A stretch of DNA of 64,000 nucleotides from contig CCNA01000006.1 of assembly GCA_000824805.1 (NCBI GenBank), forward strand, positions 620,001 to 684,000, in the 5' to 3' direction. Under the pieces are notes generated by a model that was not told the origin of the DNA, ran no database searches, and saw nothing but the letters and a program-made list of their open reading frames with translations. This document shows positions 36,741 to 49,267 of the stretch, one piece after another. Source of the DNA: Mesorhizobium sp. SOD10 (GTDB taxonomy: Bacteria; Pseudomonadota; Alphaproteobacteria; Rhizobiales; Rhizobiaceae). The translations under genes and the position numbers were made by a program. Every line of letters begins with the position of its first letter. The stretch's first letter is position 1.

Positions 36741-37139
36741 GTGACTGTTGACGGACAACCAACCCTTCGGGTGTCACAAATGGTCAAACAGCAACAGTCT
36801 TCTGAGTTCGACAAACCGGAGGATACCACAAATCGCCAGCAGAGCCTGTTTCCGACTTTGCCCCACATTGCGGCGAGTAGGGTAATGCGAACCATACGCC
36901 GGCCGCAGCTGAGAGAGATCGTTCCGCTGTCCGACACGACAATCTATGAGATGGAGCAACGCGGCGAATTCCCGCGCCGCTTCAATCTCAGCCCCCGCTG
37001 TGTTGTCTGGGACTTGGAAGAAGTCGAAGCTTGGATCGAAGAGCGGCGGAATGCGTCAAATGCGGGAAAAAGCGAGAGCCGGCCAGCTCCCAACGTAAGA
37101 CTACGAAAGACCCGACCGGTCAAATCGGATCGAGCGTAA
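36741..37139 (+). CDS. AlpA-family excisionase/regulator
   Basis: A 132-residue protein. The second half is the AlpA/MerR-like winged helix: TIRRPQLREIVPLSDTTIYEMEQRGEFPRRFNLSPRCVVWDLEEVEAWIEERR, followed by a basic tail. AlpA-type proteins activate excision or control integrase expression in P4-type elements. The GTG at 36741 is tentative; an in-frame ATG lies at 36780. Its 3' end overlaps the 3' end of the convergent integrase gene by 20 bases. Confidence 0.8.
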   Translation: MTVDGQPTLRVSQMVKQQQSSEFDKPEDTTNRQQSLFPTLPHIAASRVMRTIRRPQLREIVPLSDTTIYEMEQRGEFPRRFNLSPRCVVWDLEEVEAWIEERRNASNAGKSESRPAPNVRLRKTRPVKSDRA

Positions 37140-38373
37140 TCGCTGCTCCCGTAGGCGGCTGAAGTGCAGGCGTGTGCTTCTTGCCTGCCGTCCACGAGTC
37201 GACCATATCAGCCCACTCCTGCAGCATATGACGACGCTGCAACTCATATTCAGCCCTATTGTAGACGCCCCGCGATGAGCGGCCGTCTTCGTGGGCAAGA
37301 CATTTTTCAATCCAGTCGCGATTGAACCCGATTTCGTTCAAGAGTGTAGACCCGGTACGCCGGAGATCGTGCACCGTGAAGGGCGCAAGTGGAAGATCTT
37401 GCTTCCTTGCCCGCTCGACAATCGCTGCAGTCACGCGATTGAAGGTCGCGCGTGACATTGTTTCATCGGCATCGTAGCGAGACGGCAGCACATACCGCGA
37501 ATTAGCCGCGCAAGTTTTAAGCGCTATCATGATGTCGAGCGATTGCCGTGACAAGTACACATTATGCGGCTTCTTCCGCTTCATGCGTTCTTTTGGTATG
37601 TTCCAGACGGCGTTCTCGAAATCGACCTCCTCCCACGTTGCGTCGAGCAGTTCACCCTTGCGGACCATCGTGAGCAAGATAAGCTTTAGGCCAAGCCGAA
37701 TAGTCGGCAGCGTTGGCACATTCTCCAACTCTTTCAGCATGATCCGGATCTCTGCGGGCGACAGTGCCCTATCTTTCGCCTCGAACGTGGCTATCGAGGC
37801 CGGCCCCACTTCGTCCGCAGGATTGCTAATCTTTTTGCCATGCAGAATGGCGTGACCATAGATCTGCTTAACGATATCCCGGATATGAATGGCTGTTGCA
37901 GGCGCGCCGCGCTCCTTCACCCTCACGCAGAGTGCCCGCAGGTCGTCAGCTGTGATCTCGGTTAGGAGCCTTTTCTGCCAAATCGGCAAAATGTCTCGAT
38001 CGAAAATCGCTTTCCGCATCGAACGGGTGCTCTCCGCCATCTTTGCGTCCTTGAACCAGCGTCTACTTGCATCGCCGAACGTCGCCGTGGCTGGCAGCCG
38101 ATGCTTTTCGCGCTGCTTTTCCTGCGCGGGGGACTTTCCGGCCGCTACCATCTTCCGCGCTGAGAGGCAGCGGTCGCGCGCCTCCGCCAGCGTGATACCT
38201 CCCTCACCGTAGCGGCCCAGCGTCAGGGTCTCTCGCCGGCCATTCATCCGGTAGTCATACCGAAATGCAATCTGCCCCGTTGGAGAAACCATCGCGTACA
38301 TACCGTCACGATCGGAAACCTTGTATTTTTTCTCCTTTGGTTTCAGCTTCTTAAGTGCAATGTCGGTTAACAT
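37120..38373 (-). CDS. P4-type tyrosine integrase (DUF4102 N-terminus)
   Basis: A 417-residue integrase. The N-terminal DUF4102 domain reads MLTDIALKKLKPKEKKYKVSDRDGMYAMVSP and RMNGRRETLTLGRYGEGGITLAEAR. The catalytic residues sit in LLTMVRKGEL (Arg I), HDLRRTGSTLL (His-x-x-Arg II) and LAHEDGRSSRGVYNRAEYELQRR (His/Tyr). Start at ATG 38373. Its upstream region, with TACCGTCA repeats, faces the 3' end of guaA 317 bases away, the usual arrangement for islands that integrate into the end of guaA. Confidence 0.92.
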   Translation of the reverse strand: MLTDIALKKLKPKEKKYKVSDRDGMYAMVSPTGQIAFRYDYRMNGRRETLTLGRYGEGGITLAEARDRCLSARKMVAAGKSPAQEKQREKHRLPATATFGDASRRWFKDAKMAESTRSMRKAIFDRDILPIWQKRLLTEITADDLRALCVRVKERGAPATAIHIRDIVKQIYGHAILHGKKISNPADEVGPASIATFEAKDRALSPAEIRIMLKELENVPTLPTIRLGLKLILLTMVRKGELLDATWEEVDFENAVWNIPKERMKRKKPHNVYLSRQSLDIMIALKTCAANSRYVLPSRYDADETMSRATFNRVTAAIVERARKQDLPLAPFTVHDLRRTGSTLLNEIGFNRDWIEKCLAHEDGRSSRGVYNRAEYELQRRHMLQEWADMVDSWTAGKKHTPALQPPTGAAITLDPI

Positions 38374-38689
38374 GGCCCCACAAAAAATTGGGAAACACAA
38401 ATCGATCTAACGCCAATTTTACCGTCAAAAATTTTACCGTCAACCTTTGTTGGTAATCTTTATATTTCAAAGGCTTGGCTGGAACAGTTAAAATGACCTA
38501 GAAATTCGGCGACATGACGGTATGGGCGGAAAGAGGGAGGGCGGAAAAGAACGTACCGTCAGATTTACCGTCAGATGCTTCCGCTTAGGGGCGATAGTTG
38601 GCGATAGAGCCTAAAAGGAAGATTGATTTACTTCAGAGGCTTACGGAGCTTGCCTAGATAGCCACCGAAAGTCAGAGAACGACACCGCC
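38374..38689. promoter_or_regulatory. Probable attachment-site region with TACCGTCA arm-type repeats
   Basis: No gene lies in these 316 bases. The octamer TACCGTCA occurs four times directly (38420-38427, 38435-38442, 38554-38561, 38566-38573) and once inverted (38515-38522). Pairs are 12-15 bases apart. GGCGATAG is also repeated near 38586-38605. These look like arm-type integrase binding sites; the core crossover site is expected at the last bases of guaA (38690-38710). I did not find a second copy of the guaA end at the left side. Confidence 0.55.
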
Positions 38690-40255
<1,566 letters not shown>

Positions 40256-40325
40256 GGCGAGCCTTTAGAGAAAGAAACGAGTCGACGCAATGGGCTCCGC
40301 GCTGCGGCTTTCGGTCCCTTCGGGC

Positions 40326-40967
40326 CTAATCCAGGCGGATCGCGCCGGATTTGATCGCCTGCTCCAGCAAGCCGACGGCCGCAGCCAGCTTCTCATCGAT
40401 CACATGCAGATATTCCGTCCAGTCGCTGACGTGCCTGAGATCGGCCGCGCCGTCGGAAATGCCGCGCAGCCCGATCAGCGGCACGCCGAACAGCTGGCAG
40501 GCGCGCAGGCAGGCGAAGGTCTCCATGTCGACCATGTCGTCGTCGATGGCGTCATAGGCGGCGCCGGAGATGATCGCGCCGCCGGTCGAGAGCGAGGCTG
40601 TCTTGATGCCCGGGATGAGGAGAGGCAGCGGCACCGCCACCGGCAGGTCGAGGAAAGGCGTCGCCCCCTTTTCGAAGCCGAGCGGCGAAGCGTCCATGTC
40701 GCGATAGCTCACCGACACGGCCTGGTAGATTTCGGCCTGTTCCAGCTTGCGGCTGCCGGCCGAGCCCAACGAGACGATCAGGTCCGGCAGCGCTCCCTCG
40801 GCCTTCAACGCGGCCAGCTCGGCGCCCAGCCTGACACCGGCCTCGACCGGACCAACGCCGGTCATCAGCGGCGTGAATAGGTTTTTGAGATGCGGGCCAT
40901 ATTCGGCTTCCACCGCCATGACGAAGAGAACGGATTTGTCCGACAGGCGTGACACTTCGATAGTCAT
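40326..40967 (-). CDS. Nucleoside phosphorylase-fold nucleosidase (MTAN-like)
   Basis: A 213-residue protein of the PNP/UDP phosphorylase fold. Visible are LFVMAVEAEYGPHL at the start, TGVGPVEAGVRLG, IVSLGSAGSRKLEQAEIYQ, DMETFACLRACQLFGVPLIGLRGISDGA. The VDMETFA and ISDGA motifs are those of 5'-methylthioadenosine/S-adenosylhomocysteine nucleosidases. It is the neighbour of guaA on the same strand (70 bases upstream), so a purine-salvage link is plausible. The exact substrate is not certain. Confidence 0.8.
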   Translation of the reverse strand: MTIEVSRLSDKSVLFVMAVEAEYGPHLKNLFTPLMTGVGPVEAGVRLGAELAALKAEGALPDLIVSLGSAGSRKLEQAEIYQAVSVSYRDMDASPLGFEKGATPFLDLPVAVPLPLLIPGIKTASLSTGGAIISGAAYDAIDDDMVDMETFACLRACQLFGVPLIGLRGISDGAADLRHVSDWTEYLHVIDEKLAAAVGLLEQAIKSGAIRLD

Positions 40968-41106
40968 GAAGCTTTACCCCTATTTGCTACGACGAAGGGA
41001 AAGGGACAACGTGCCCCTTGCCGCCTGCCGGCCCTTCCCCATGGCTCCGGGCGTTCGTCGCTCGAAAAGCCCATTCGGGGCTTTCGCCTGTTGTGCTGAC
41101 CGCTCC

Positions 41107-41565
41107 TCATCCCTCAATACCGTCGCGGCCGACCACCGTCATCATGGTGCCGGTCATGGTGGCGATCAGCTTGGCCTCGCCGTCGGCTGCGAAGGCATAG
41201 GCCTGGCCGTCGGCGACGATGATGGTGCGTCCGGGCTTGGTCACGGAGCCGCGGAACAGGAAGCGCTCGCCCCTGCCCGGCGCGAGCAGGTTCACCTTGA
41301 ACTCGATGGTCAGAACGCCGGAATTCTCCGGCATCAGCGAGAAAGCCGCGTAGCCGCAGGCGGAGTCCAGCGCTGTGGAGATAACGCCGGCATGCAAGAA
41401 GCCGTGCTGCTGGGTAAGCGAGGCGGAATAAGGCATCTCGATTTCGATAATGCCTGGCGTCACCAAGGTCAGCTCGGCACCGATCGTCGCCATGGCTTTC
41501 TGCCGGGCAAAGGAGGTCCTGACTCGTTCCTCGAAGTCAGGAGCGGGTACGATCTTGGCTGCCAT
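41107..41565 (-). CDS. PaaI-family hotdog-fold thioesterase
   Basis: A 152-residue single-hotdog protein. LTQQHGFLHAGVISTALDSACGYAAFSLMPENSGVLTIEFKVNLLAPGRGE carries the HG...D/E pattern of the PaaI group, and the C-terminal strand is TIIVADGQAYAF...KLIATMTGTMM. Such proteins hydrolyse aryl- or acyl-CoA; the substrate is not known here. It lies between the nucleosidase and rsmB on the same strand but without overlap. Confidence 0.82.
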   Translation of the reverse strand: MAAKIVPAPDFEERVRTSFARQKAMATIGAELTLVTPGIIEIEMPYSASLTQQHGFLHAGVISTALDSACGYAAFSLMPENSGVLTIEFKVNLLAPGRGERFLFRGSVTKPGRTIIVADGQAYAFAADGEAKLIATMTGTMMTVVGRDGIEG

Positions 41566-41660
41566 GGAGCTTCGCCTCCTATTTGCTGGCGAAGCTTATT
41601 GCAGAGGCAGGCAAGACAGGCAATCTCCTATGTTGCAGCGCAGCAAAAGGACAGTCGCCC

Positions 41661-42950
41661 TCAAGCAGCCCTGCGCAAGGCGTGGAAATAGAATCCGTCG
41701 GTGCCGCTCAGCGCGGGCGACAGCGAGATGCCGCCGCCTGCGCCGATACGCGCGGCCGCCTGGTGGCCGGGGAAGCGGCTGTCCCAGAGCTGGCGATGGT
41801 CGACCGGCGCAAAACCTTCATGGCGTTCGCGGAAGGCCGCGACCTGCTCGCCGTTCTCTGCATCGAACACCGAACAGGTGATGTAGACCAACAGGCCGCC
41901 CGGCTTGACGAAGGCCTGCGCGGTATCGAGGATTGCCTGCTGCTCTCCCTTTCGGGCATCGAGCTGTCGCTCGGTCAGCCGCCATTTGGCGTCGGGCCGT
42001 CGCCGCCAGGTGCCGCTGCCGGTGCAGGGCGCGTCGATCAGCACGAGGTCCATATGCCCGGTGAGCGGCGCAAGCTCCGCCGGCTTGCTGACGACCTGGA
42101 CGTTGCGGTTGTGCGAGCGGCGGATGCGCTCGAAGATCGGCGCCAGCCGCACCTTTTCCGCGTCATGGGCGAAGAGCTGGCCCCGATTGTCCATCTCGGC
42201 CGATAGCGCCAGCGTCTTGCCGCCGGCGCCCGCACAATAGTCTAGCACCTGCATGCCGGGCGCAGCACCGGCGAGCGCCGCGGCAAGCTGCGAGCCCTCG
42301 TCCTGCACCTCGAACCAGCCTTTCTGGAAGGCGGGCTCGGCCTGCACGTTCGGATGCCTGCCGTCGCCGTCGATCGGTGGGATGCGGATGCCGTTCGGCG
42401 CGATGCTCGCGGGCGCGGCACCCGTGCCCTGGAGCTCGGCCAGCACCTTGGCGCGATCGGCCTGGAGCGTGTTGACCCTGAGATCCAGCGGCGGGCGCTG
42501 GGCGAGCGCCGCGCCTTCCTCGACCCAGGCGTCGCCATAGGTTTGCTCGAGCAGCGGTGCGCACCAGTCCGGAACATCCGCCCGCACGGCATCGGGGGCC
42601 TCGCCAAGCCTGCGCTCGGCCGCCGCCTTCAACTCGGATGCGCTGAGCAGCGGCGGCGCAAATTTGTCGCCGTCCAGCGCGTCGTTGAGCGACTGCGCCG
42701 TCTGCCCCCACTCCAAGAGAAGCGCGCCGAAGCCGATGGCGCGCGGCGTGTCCTCGCCGAACAGCCAGCCGGCCGATCGTTTGCGGCGCAGCGCGTCATA
42801 AACGATGTTGCCGATCGCCGCGCGATCGCCGCCGCCGGCGAAGCGATGCGACAGGCCCCAGTCGCGCAAAGCGTCGGCCACCGGCCGGTGGCGCCGGCCG
42901 ATGTCTTCAAGAACCTCTATCGCCGCCGCCAGCCTTCCGCCCAGTCGCAT
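41661..42950 (-). CDS. rsmB: 16S rRNA (cytosine(967)-C(5))-methyltransferase-like RsmB
   Basis: A 429-residue protein. An N-terminal NusB-like helical domain (RHRPVADALRDWGLSHRFAGGGDRAAIGNIVYDALRRKRS) is followed by an SAM domain: MQVLDYCAGAGGKTLALSA, VLIDAPCTGSGTWRRRPD (motif IV Cys) and VYITCSVFDAENGEQV (motif VI catalytic Cys). It fits the RsmB/Fmu group. Start ATG at 42950. The end is well separated from the thioesterase gene (95 bases). Confidence 0.87.
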   Translation of the reverse strand: MRLGGRLAAAIEVLEDIGRRHRPVADALRDWGLSHRFAGGGDRAAIGNIVYDALRRKRSAGWLFGEDTPRAIGFGALLLEWGQTAQSLNDALDGDKFAPPLLSASELKAAAERRLGEAPDAVRADVPDWCAPLLEQTYGDAWVEEGAALAQRPPLDLRVNTLQADRAKVLAELQGTGAAPASIAPNGIRIPPIDGDGRHPNVQAEPAFQKGWFEVQDEGSQLAAALAGAAPGMQVLDYCAGAGGKTLALSAEMDNRGQLFAHDAEKVRLAPIFERIRRSHNRNVQVVSKPAELAPLTGHMDLVLIDAPCTGSGTWRRRPDAKWRLTERQLDARKGEQQAILDTAQAFVKPGGLLVYITCSVFDAENGEQVAAFRERHEGFAPVDHRQLWDSRFPGHQAAARIGAGGGISLSPALSGTDGFYFHALRRAA

Positions 42951-43025
42951 CCCGTTTTCCGTAGCTGTTACAAATCGGTTTCAGCCCGCTCATAAAGCCT
43001 TTCAGGCCAGGATTGAAACAGTTCC

Positions 43026-43083
43026 GTTCGGTTTGCCGGTGAAACGACGTTTCAAGACCGGCCGATTTGGCCGAACGCTTTTT
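43026..43083 (+). terminator. Orphan terminator-like hairpin between rsmB and aqpZ
   Basis: GTTCGG/CCGAAC (43026-43031/43071-43076), GCCGGT/ACCGGC (43035-43040/43057-43062) and GAAAC/GTTTC nest into one stem, followed by CTTTTT (43078-43083). It points to the plus strand, but no plus-strand gene lies upstream (rsmB runs the other way). The rest of the 331-base gap 42951-43281 has no gene. A short RNA ending here is possible. Confidence 0.45.
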
Positions 43084-43281
43084 CCATGGTGAGCGGCTGA
43101 GCCGGGAAACAAGAACAATCGATCAGAACATGAAAGACTTCTAATGTTTTTGATCGACCCCTGCAAGAAAGCCCACCGGCTTAACCTCTCAGCTTTCCAA
43201 GTGTTTCCTGCAGGAATACTCTTCCGGAAGTGATTCGCGACGTGGGAAATGCGGTTCGACGGATCCTATGAGGAGAGGGCA

Positions 43282-43959
43282 ATGAAGACTTATCTAGCAG
43301 AAGTTCTCGGCACGTTTTTGTTAGTGTTCATCGGTACGGCCTCCGTGGTCACGGGCGGTTTCGGCGGTGCGCTGCCGCTCGGACAGGAAGGCATCGGCCT
43401 GGCGTTCGGCATCGGCCTGATCGCCGCGGCCTATGCGATCGGCCCGATTTCGGGCGCGCATCTCAACCCGGCGGTGACGCTCGGCGTGTTCCTGGCAGGG
43501 CGGATGCCGGCCAAGGACGTCGTCCCCTATTGGATCGCGCAGATCATCGGCGCCATCATCGCCTCGCTGGCGCTGTGGATCATCGTTTCCGGCCAGGCCG
43601 GCGGCCACACCGGCGGCTTCGGCGCCAATGGCTGGGACGAAACGAAATGGGGCATGAGTTCGGCCTTCCTGTGGGAGCTGATCGGCACCTTCACCTTCGT
43701 CACGGTGATCCTCGGCGTCACCAACGCCAAGCACACGACCGCCTTCGCCGGCCTGGTCATCGGCCTGACGCTGGCAGGCATCCACTTCGCCATGATCCCG
43801 GTGACCGGCACCTCGGTCAATCCGGCCCGCTCGATCGGCCCGGCGCTGTTTTCGGGAGGTGCTGCGCTCAGTCAGCTCTGGCTGTTCATCGTCGCGCCGC
43901 TGATCGGCGGGGCGATTGCCGGTGTCGTCGCCAAGGCCGGCATCTTCGAAAAAGACTGA
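43282..43959 (+). CDS. aqpZ: Aquaporin Z
   Basis: A 225-residue water channel with six membrane segments. The two NPA boxes are SGAHLNPAVT (N62-A64) and GTSVNPARS (N180-R183). The selectivity filter residues typical of water-selective AqpZ, including H168 and R183, are in place. The start is the ATG giving MKTYLAEVLGT with an AGGAGAG ribosome site; the earlier in-frame ATG is not supported. It is convergent with katG; a stem-loop overlaps its stop codon. Confidence 0.95.
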   Translation: MKTYLAEVLGTFLLVFIGTASVVTGGFGGALPLGQEGIGLAFGIGLIAAAYAIGPISGAHLNPAVTLGVFLAGRMPAKDVVPYWIAQIIGAIIASLALWIIVSGQAGGHTGGFGANGWDETKWGMSSAFLWELIGTFTFVTVILGVTNAKHTTAFAGLVIGLTLAGIHFAMIPVTGTSVNPARSIGPALFSGGAALSQLWLFIVAPLIGGAIAGVVAKAGIFEKD

Positions 43960-43971
43960 TCGGTCTTTTTC
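43948..43971 (+). terminator. Terminator-like stem overlapping the aqpZ stop codon
   Basis: GAAAAAGAC (43948-43956) and GTCTTTTTC (43963-43971) form a perfect 9-bp stem with a 6-base loop containing the stop codon TGA. The stem is AU-rich, so alone it would be weak; the stronger terminator lies at 44043-44069. Confidence 0.5.
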
Positions 43972-43975
43972 GTTT

Positions 43976-44025
43976 GAAGCAATTCCGGACGGAAAACCGC
44001 AGAACACTTTTCCTGGAATTGCTTC
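43976..44025. repeat. Dispersed palindromic element, GCAATTCC type
   Basis: A 50-bp palindrome with GAAGCAATTCC ends and GGACGGAAAACCGC...CACTTTTCCTGG inside. Sister copies are at 56880-56925 and, degraded, at 63063-63108. It lies between two terminators, downstream of aqpZ. Confidence 0.8.
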
Positions 44026-44042
44026 GGCCGAATAAGCAAAAA

Positions 44043-44069
44043 GGCGCGGGCATCTCCCGCGCCTTTTTT
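44043..44069. terminator. Bidirectional rho-independent terminator, aqpZ/katG
   Basis: GGCGCGGG (44043-44050) pairs with CCCGCGCC (44056-44063) over a 5-base loop. It is flanked by AAAAA on the left and TTTTTT on the right, so it can end transcripts of both the plus-strand aqpZ and the minus-strand katG, whose stop is 17 bases away. Confidence 0.9.
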
Positions 44070-44085
44070 CTTGGGAGGTACGACC

Positions 44086-46450
<2,365 letters not shown>

Positions 46451-47359
46451 ATGATTGGCCTCACCGTTCGGCAGATGCAATATTTCGACGCGCTGGCGCA
46501 GACGCTGCATTTCGGCCGCGCGGCGAAGCTTGCCGGCGTCAGCCAGCCGGCCCTTTCCGCGCAGATCGCCGAGATGGAAGAGCGGCTGAACTGCCTGTTG
46601 TTTGAGCGCGGCGGCAAGACGGTGCGCATGACCGACGAGGCGCTTGCCTTGCGGCCGCGTATCGAGCGCATTCTGGCCGACATACGTGACGTCGAGACGA
46701 CTGCCCGGCGCGGTCGCCCGACCATGGAAGGGCGCTTTCGGCTGGGGATCATCCCGACGGTCGCGCCCTACCTTCTGCCGCATGTGCTGCCGGAGCTGAA
46801 AAAGCACTATCCTTCCCTCCAGCTCGAGCTGCGCGAGGCGGTGACCGCGTCGCTCGCCGAGGATGCGACGTCAGGCCGGCTCGATGCCTTCATCGCGGCC
46901 TTGCCGCTCGATCAGCCGGCGATCGTCACCGAACGGCTTTTTCCAGACCGCTTCTTCCTTGCCGTTCCCGCCGGCGATCCGGCCTTCGCCTCGCCGCCGG
47001 TGCCCCCGGAAAGTCCGGCACTGGAGCGGCTGATGCTTCTGGAGGAAGGCCACTGCCTGCGCGAGCAGGCACTGGCCGTCTGCGGCAATGTGCGGCCCGT
47101 GGCGATGGCAAGCTACGGCGCGACCAGCCTGACGACGCTCCTGCAGATGGTGGCGCATGGGCTCGGCGTCACGCTGGTGCCGGAAATGGCGGCAAGTGCC
47201 GCAGGCGTCATGCCGGATTTGAGGATCGTGCCGTTCCAGGAGCCGATGCCGCAACGCATGATCTGCATGGCCTGGCGGAAGAACAAGGTGCGCCAGGACG
47301 AGTGCGTGGAACTGGCGAAAATCATCCGCGGATTGGATCGGGCGGTGCTGGCGGCGTGA
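46451..47359 (+). CDS. oxyR: Hydrogen peroxide sensor and regulator OxyR
   Basis: A 302-residue LysR-type regulator. The helix-turn-helix is LHFGRAAKLAGVSQPALSAQIAEMEERLN. The redox pair C202 and C211 lies in EEGHCLREQALAVCG, with the same 9-residue spacing as C199/C208 in E. coli OxyR. Its DNA-binding domain and cysteine pattern, together with divergent katG, support the call. It ends 8 bases before the ABC ATPase gene end of the opposite strand. Confidence 0.95.
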   Translation: MIGLTVRQMQYFDALAQTLHFGRAAKLAGVSQPALSAQIAEMEERLNCLLFERGGKTVRMTDEALALRPRIERILADIRDVETTARRGRPTMEGRFRLGIIPTVAPYLLPHVLPELKKHYPSLQLELREAVTASLAEDATSGRLDAFIAALPLDQPAIVTERLFPDRFFLAVPAGDPAFASPPVPPESPALERLMLLEEGHCLREQALAVCGNVRPVAMASYGATSLTTLLQMVAHGLGVTLVPEMAASAAGVMPDLRIVPFQEPMPQRMICMAWRKNKVRQDECVELAKIIRGLDRAVLAA

Positions 47360-47367
47360 GCCGAAAA

Positions 47368-48174
47368 TCAAAGAACCCGCGACAGGAATTCGCGCGTGCG
47401 CGGCGACTGCGGATCGGCGATCATTTCGCGCGGTGGGCCGCGCTCGACGATCACGCCGCCATCCATGAAGACAAGCTGGTCGCCGATCTCGCGGGCAAAA
47501 CCGATCTCGTGGGTGACGACGACCATGGTCATGCCGCTCTCGGCGAGATCGCGCATCACCTGCAGCACCTCGCCGACAAGCTCGGGATCGAGCGCCGAGG
47601 TCGGTTCGTCGAAGAGCAGCACCTTCGGCTTCATCGCCATGGCGCGCGCGATCGCCACGCGCTGTTGCTGACCGCCGGAAAGCTCACGCGGATAGCGGTC
47701 GATCTTGTCGAGGAGACCGACACGCTTGAGCAGGACCTCGGCTTCAGCCTTCGCCTGGTCGGGCGGAATGCGCCGCACCTGCGTCGGCGCCTCGATGAGG
47801 TTCTCCATCACCGTCATGTGCGAGAACAGGTTGAAGGATTGGAACAGCATGCCGATCTCGGCGCGCCGCCGGCACAGCAGATCGTCCTTCACCTCGTAGA
47901 GCTTGTCGTCGCGGAGGTCATAGCCGACGAACTGGCTGTCGACGAGCAGGAGCCCGCCGCTGATCTTCTCCAGATGGTTTATGCAGCGCAGGAACGTGCT
48001 CTTGCCCGAGCCCGAAGGGCCGATGATGCAGGCAACGGAGCCAGCCGCGACATCGAGATCGATCCCCTTGAGCACTTCCAGCTGGCCGTAGGATTTGCGC
48101 ACGCCGCGCGCGAACACCATGGAATCGGTGGGCACGCCGAATCGGGCCCGGTTCTCGGATCTCACGTCGCTCAT
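47368..48174 (-). CDS. Amino-acid-type ABC transporter ATPase
   Basis: A 268-residue ATPase: Walker [11 protein letters not shown], signature [33 protein letters not shown]. This is the GlnQ/HisP-type of polar amino acid importers. The ATG overlaps the permease gene by four bases. Its substrate is set by the binding protein encoded two genes upstream and is not inferable from the ATPase. Confidence 0.92.
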   Translation of the reverse strand: MSDVRSENRARFGVPTDSMVFARGVRKSYGQLEVLKGIDLDVAAGSVACIIGPSGSGKSTFLRCINHLEKISGGLLLVDSQFVGYDLRDDKLYEVKDDLLCRRRAEIGMLFQSFNLFSHMTVMENLIEAPTQVRRIPPDQAKAEAEVLLKRVGLLDKIDRYPRELSGGQQQRVAIARAMAMKPKVLLFDEPTSALDPELVGEVLQVMRDLAESGMTMVVVTHEIGFAREIGDQLVFMDGGVIVERGPPREMIADPQSPRTREFLSRVL

Positions 48175-49112
48175 CGGGCGATGCCGCGCAGGCTGATTGC
48201 GTTGCGCAGCGCGCGCATGGTCAGCGGATCTCGGCGTGTGTCGCTGCGGCCGAAATGGCGCTCGAGGAAATGCTGCCCGACCGACATGATGCTGACCACC
48301 GTGAGATACCAGAACGCCACGACGATCAGGAGCGGGATGGTCTCGAAGGTGCGGGCGTAGATGCTCTGGGCCGAATAGAACAGATCGTCGACCGCGATGA
48401 AAGTCACCAGCGATGTCATCTTCAAGAGATTGATGGCCTCGTTGCCGGTCGGCGGCAGCACGAAGCGCATGGCCTGCGGCAGTGTGATGCGTTTCAGGAT
48501 CATGCGGTAGGGCATGCCGAGCGCGCTCGCCGCCTCCGCCTGGCCGGACGGCACCGACTTGATGCCGGCGCGGATGATCTCGGCCATGTAGCCCGCCTCG
48601 CAGAGCGAAAGGGCCACGACGGCCGAGAAGAACGGCGTCATGAAATCATTGGTGCGGGCGGAGAAGATCGTGCCCAGGAATGGCAGGGTCAGCGAGACCT
48701 CGCGCACCAGAAGCGACAGGTTGAACCAGAAGATGAGCTGGATCAGCGCCGGCACGCCGCGGAAGAACCAGACATAGACGCCGGCGAAGCCGCGCAGCAC
48801 CGGGCTCGGCGACACGCGCATAATGGCGATGACGGTGCCGATGATGATCGCCAGCACCATGATCACCACGGTGAGGATCAAAGTGTTGGCGAGGCCGCGC
48901 ATGATCGAGGGATGGAAGAGATAACCCGCGGCCGTGCCCCAGGCGAAGGCGGGGTTGCTGGCGAAGGCCCGAACGATGAGGAAGGCCAGCAGGAGGGCGA
49001 ACGCCGTGCCGATCCAGATGCCGTAGCGACGCTGCGGCACCACGGTGAGTCGCGCCGCCGCTGCGGCGGCGCCGTGATCGACGCTCAACTCTCTCGGGTG
49101 GGCCACGCCCAT
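48171..49112 (-). CDS. Amino-acid-type ABC transporter permease
   Basis: A 313-residue membrane protein. An N-terminal extension of ~45 residues precedes the first helix. The EAA-type loop is [44 protein letters not shown], characteristic of His/Glu/Gln family permeases. It overlaps the ATPase gene by 4 bases. No second permease is present, so it probably works as a homodimer. Start ATG at 49112. Confidence 0.9.
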   Translation of the reverse strand: MGVAHPRELSVDHGAAAAAARLTVVPQRRYGIWIGTAFALLLAFLIVRAFASNPAFAWGTAAGYLFHPSIMRGLANTLILTVVIMVLAIIIGTVIAIMRVSPSPVLRGFAGVYVWFFRGVPALIQLIFWFNLSLLVREVSLTLPFLGTIFSARTNDFMTPFFSAVVALSLCEAGYMAEIIRAGIKSVPSGQAEAASALGMPYRMILKRITLPQAMRFVLPPTGNEAINLLKMTSLVTFIAVDDLFYSAQSIYARTFETIPLLIVVAFWYLTVVSIMSVGQHFLERHFGRSDTRRDPLTMRALRNAISLRGIAR

Positions 49113-49137
49113 CGCAGAACTCCTGATCTCTCTGTCG

Positions 49138-49201
49138 GGCGTCCAGTCTACCGGACGCCGGTGTCCCCGCTCAAAACGCCCGCGCGCCCTGTCGGGCGCG
49201 C
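49138..49201. other. Two stem-loops between the binding-protein and permease genes
   Basis: GGCGTCC/GGACGCC (49138-49144/49153-49159) and GCGCGCCC/GGGCGCGC (49182-49189/49194-49201, 4-base loop) lie after the binding-protein gene. Such hairpins often stabilise the upstream message or partly stop transcription, giving excess binding protein. Confidence 0.6.
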
Positions 49202-49267
49202 AAACATGTCGTACTGAATTTGCGCATGATCAGCCCCGAAAATCGATGCCGATTTCAGGTTGATGCC

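Noticed and set aside
36480-36777. Short open frames on both strands after jetD
   Set aside because: They overlap each other, have no ribosome sites or recognisable motifs, and differ in codon use from the island genes.
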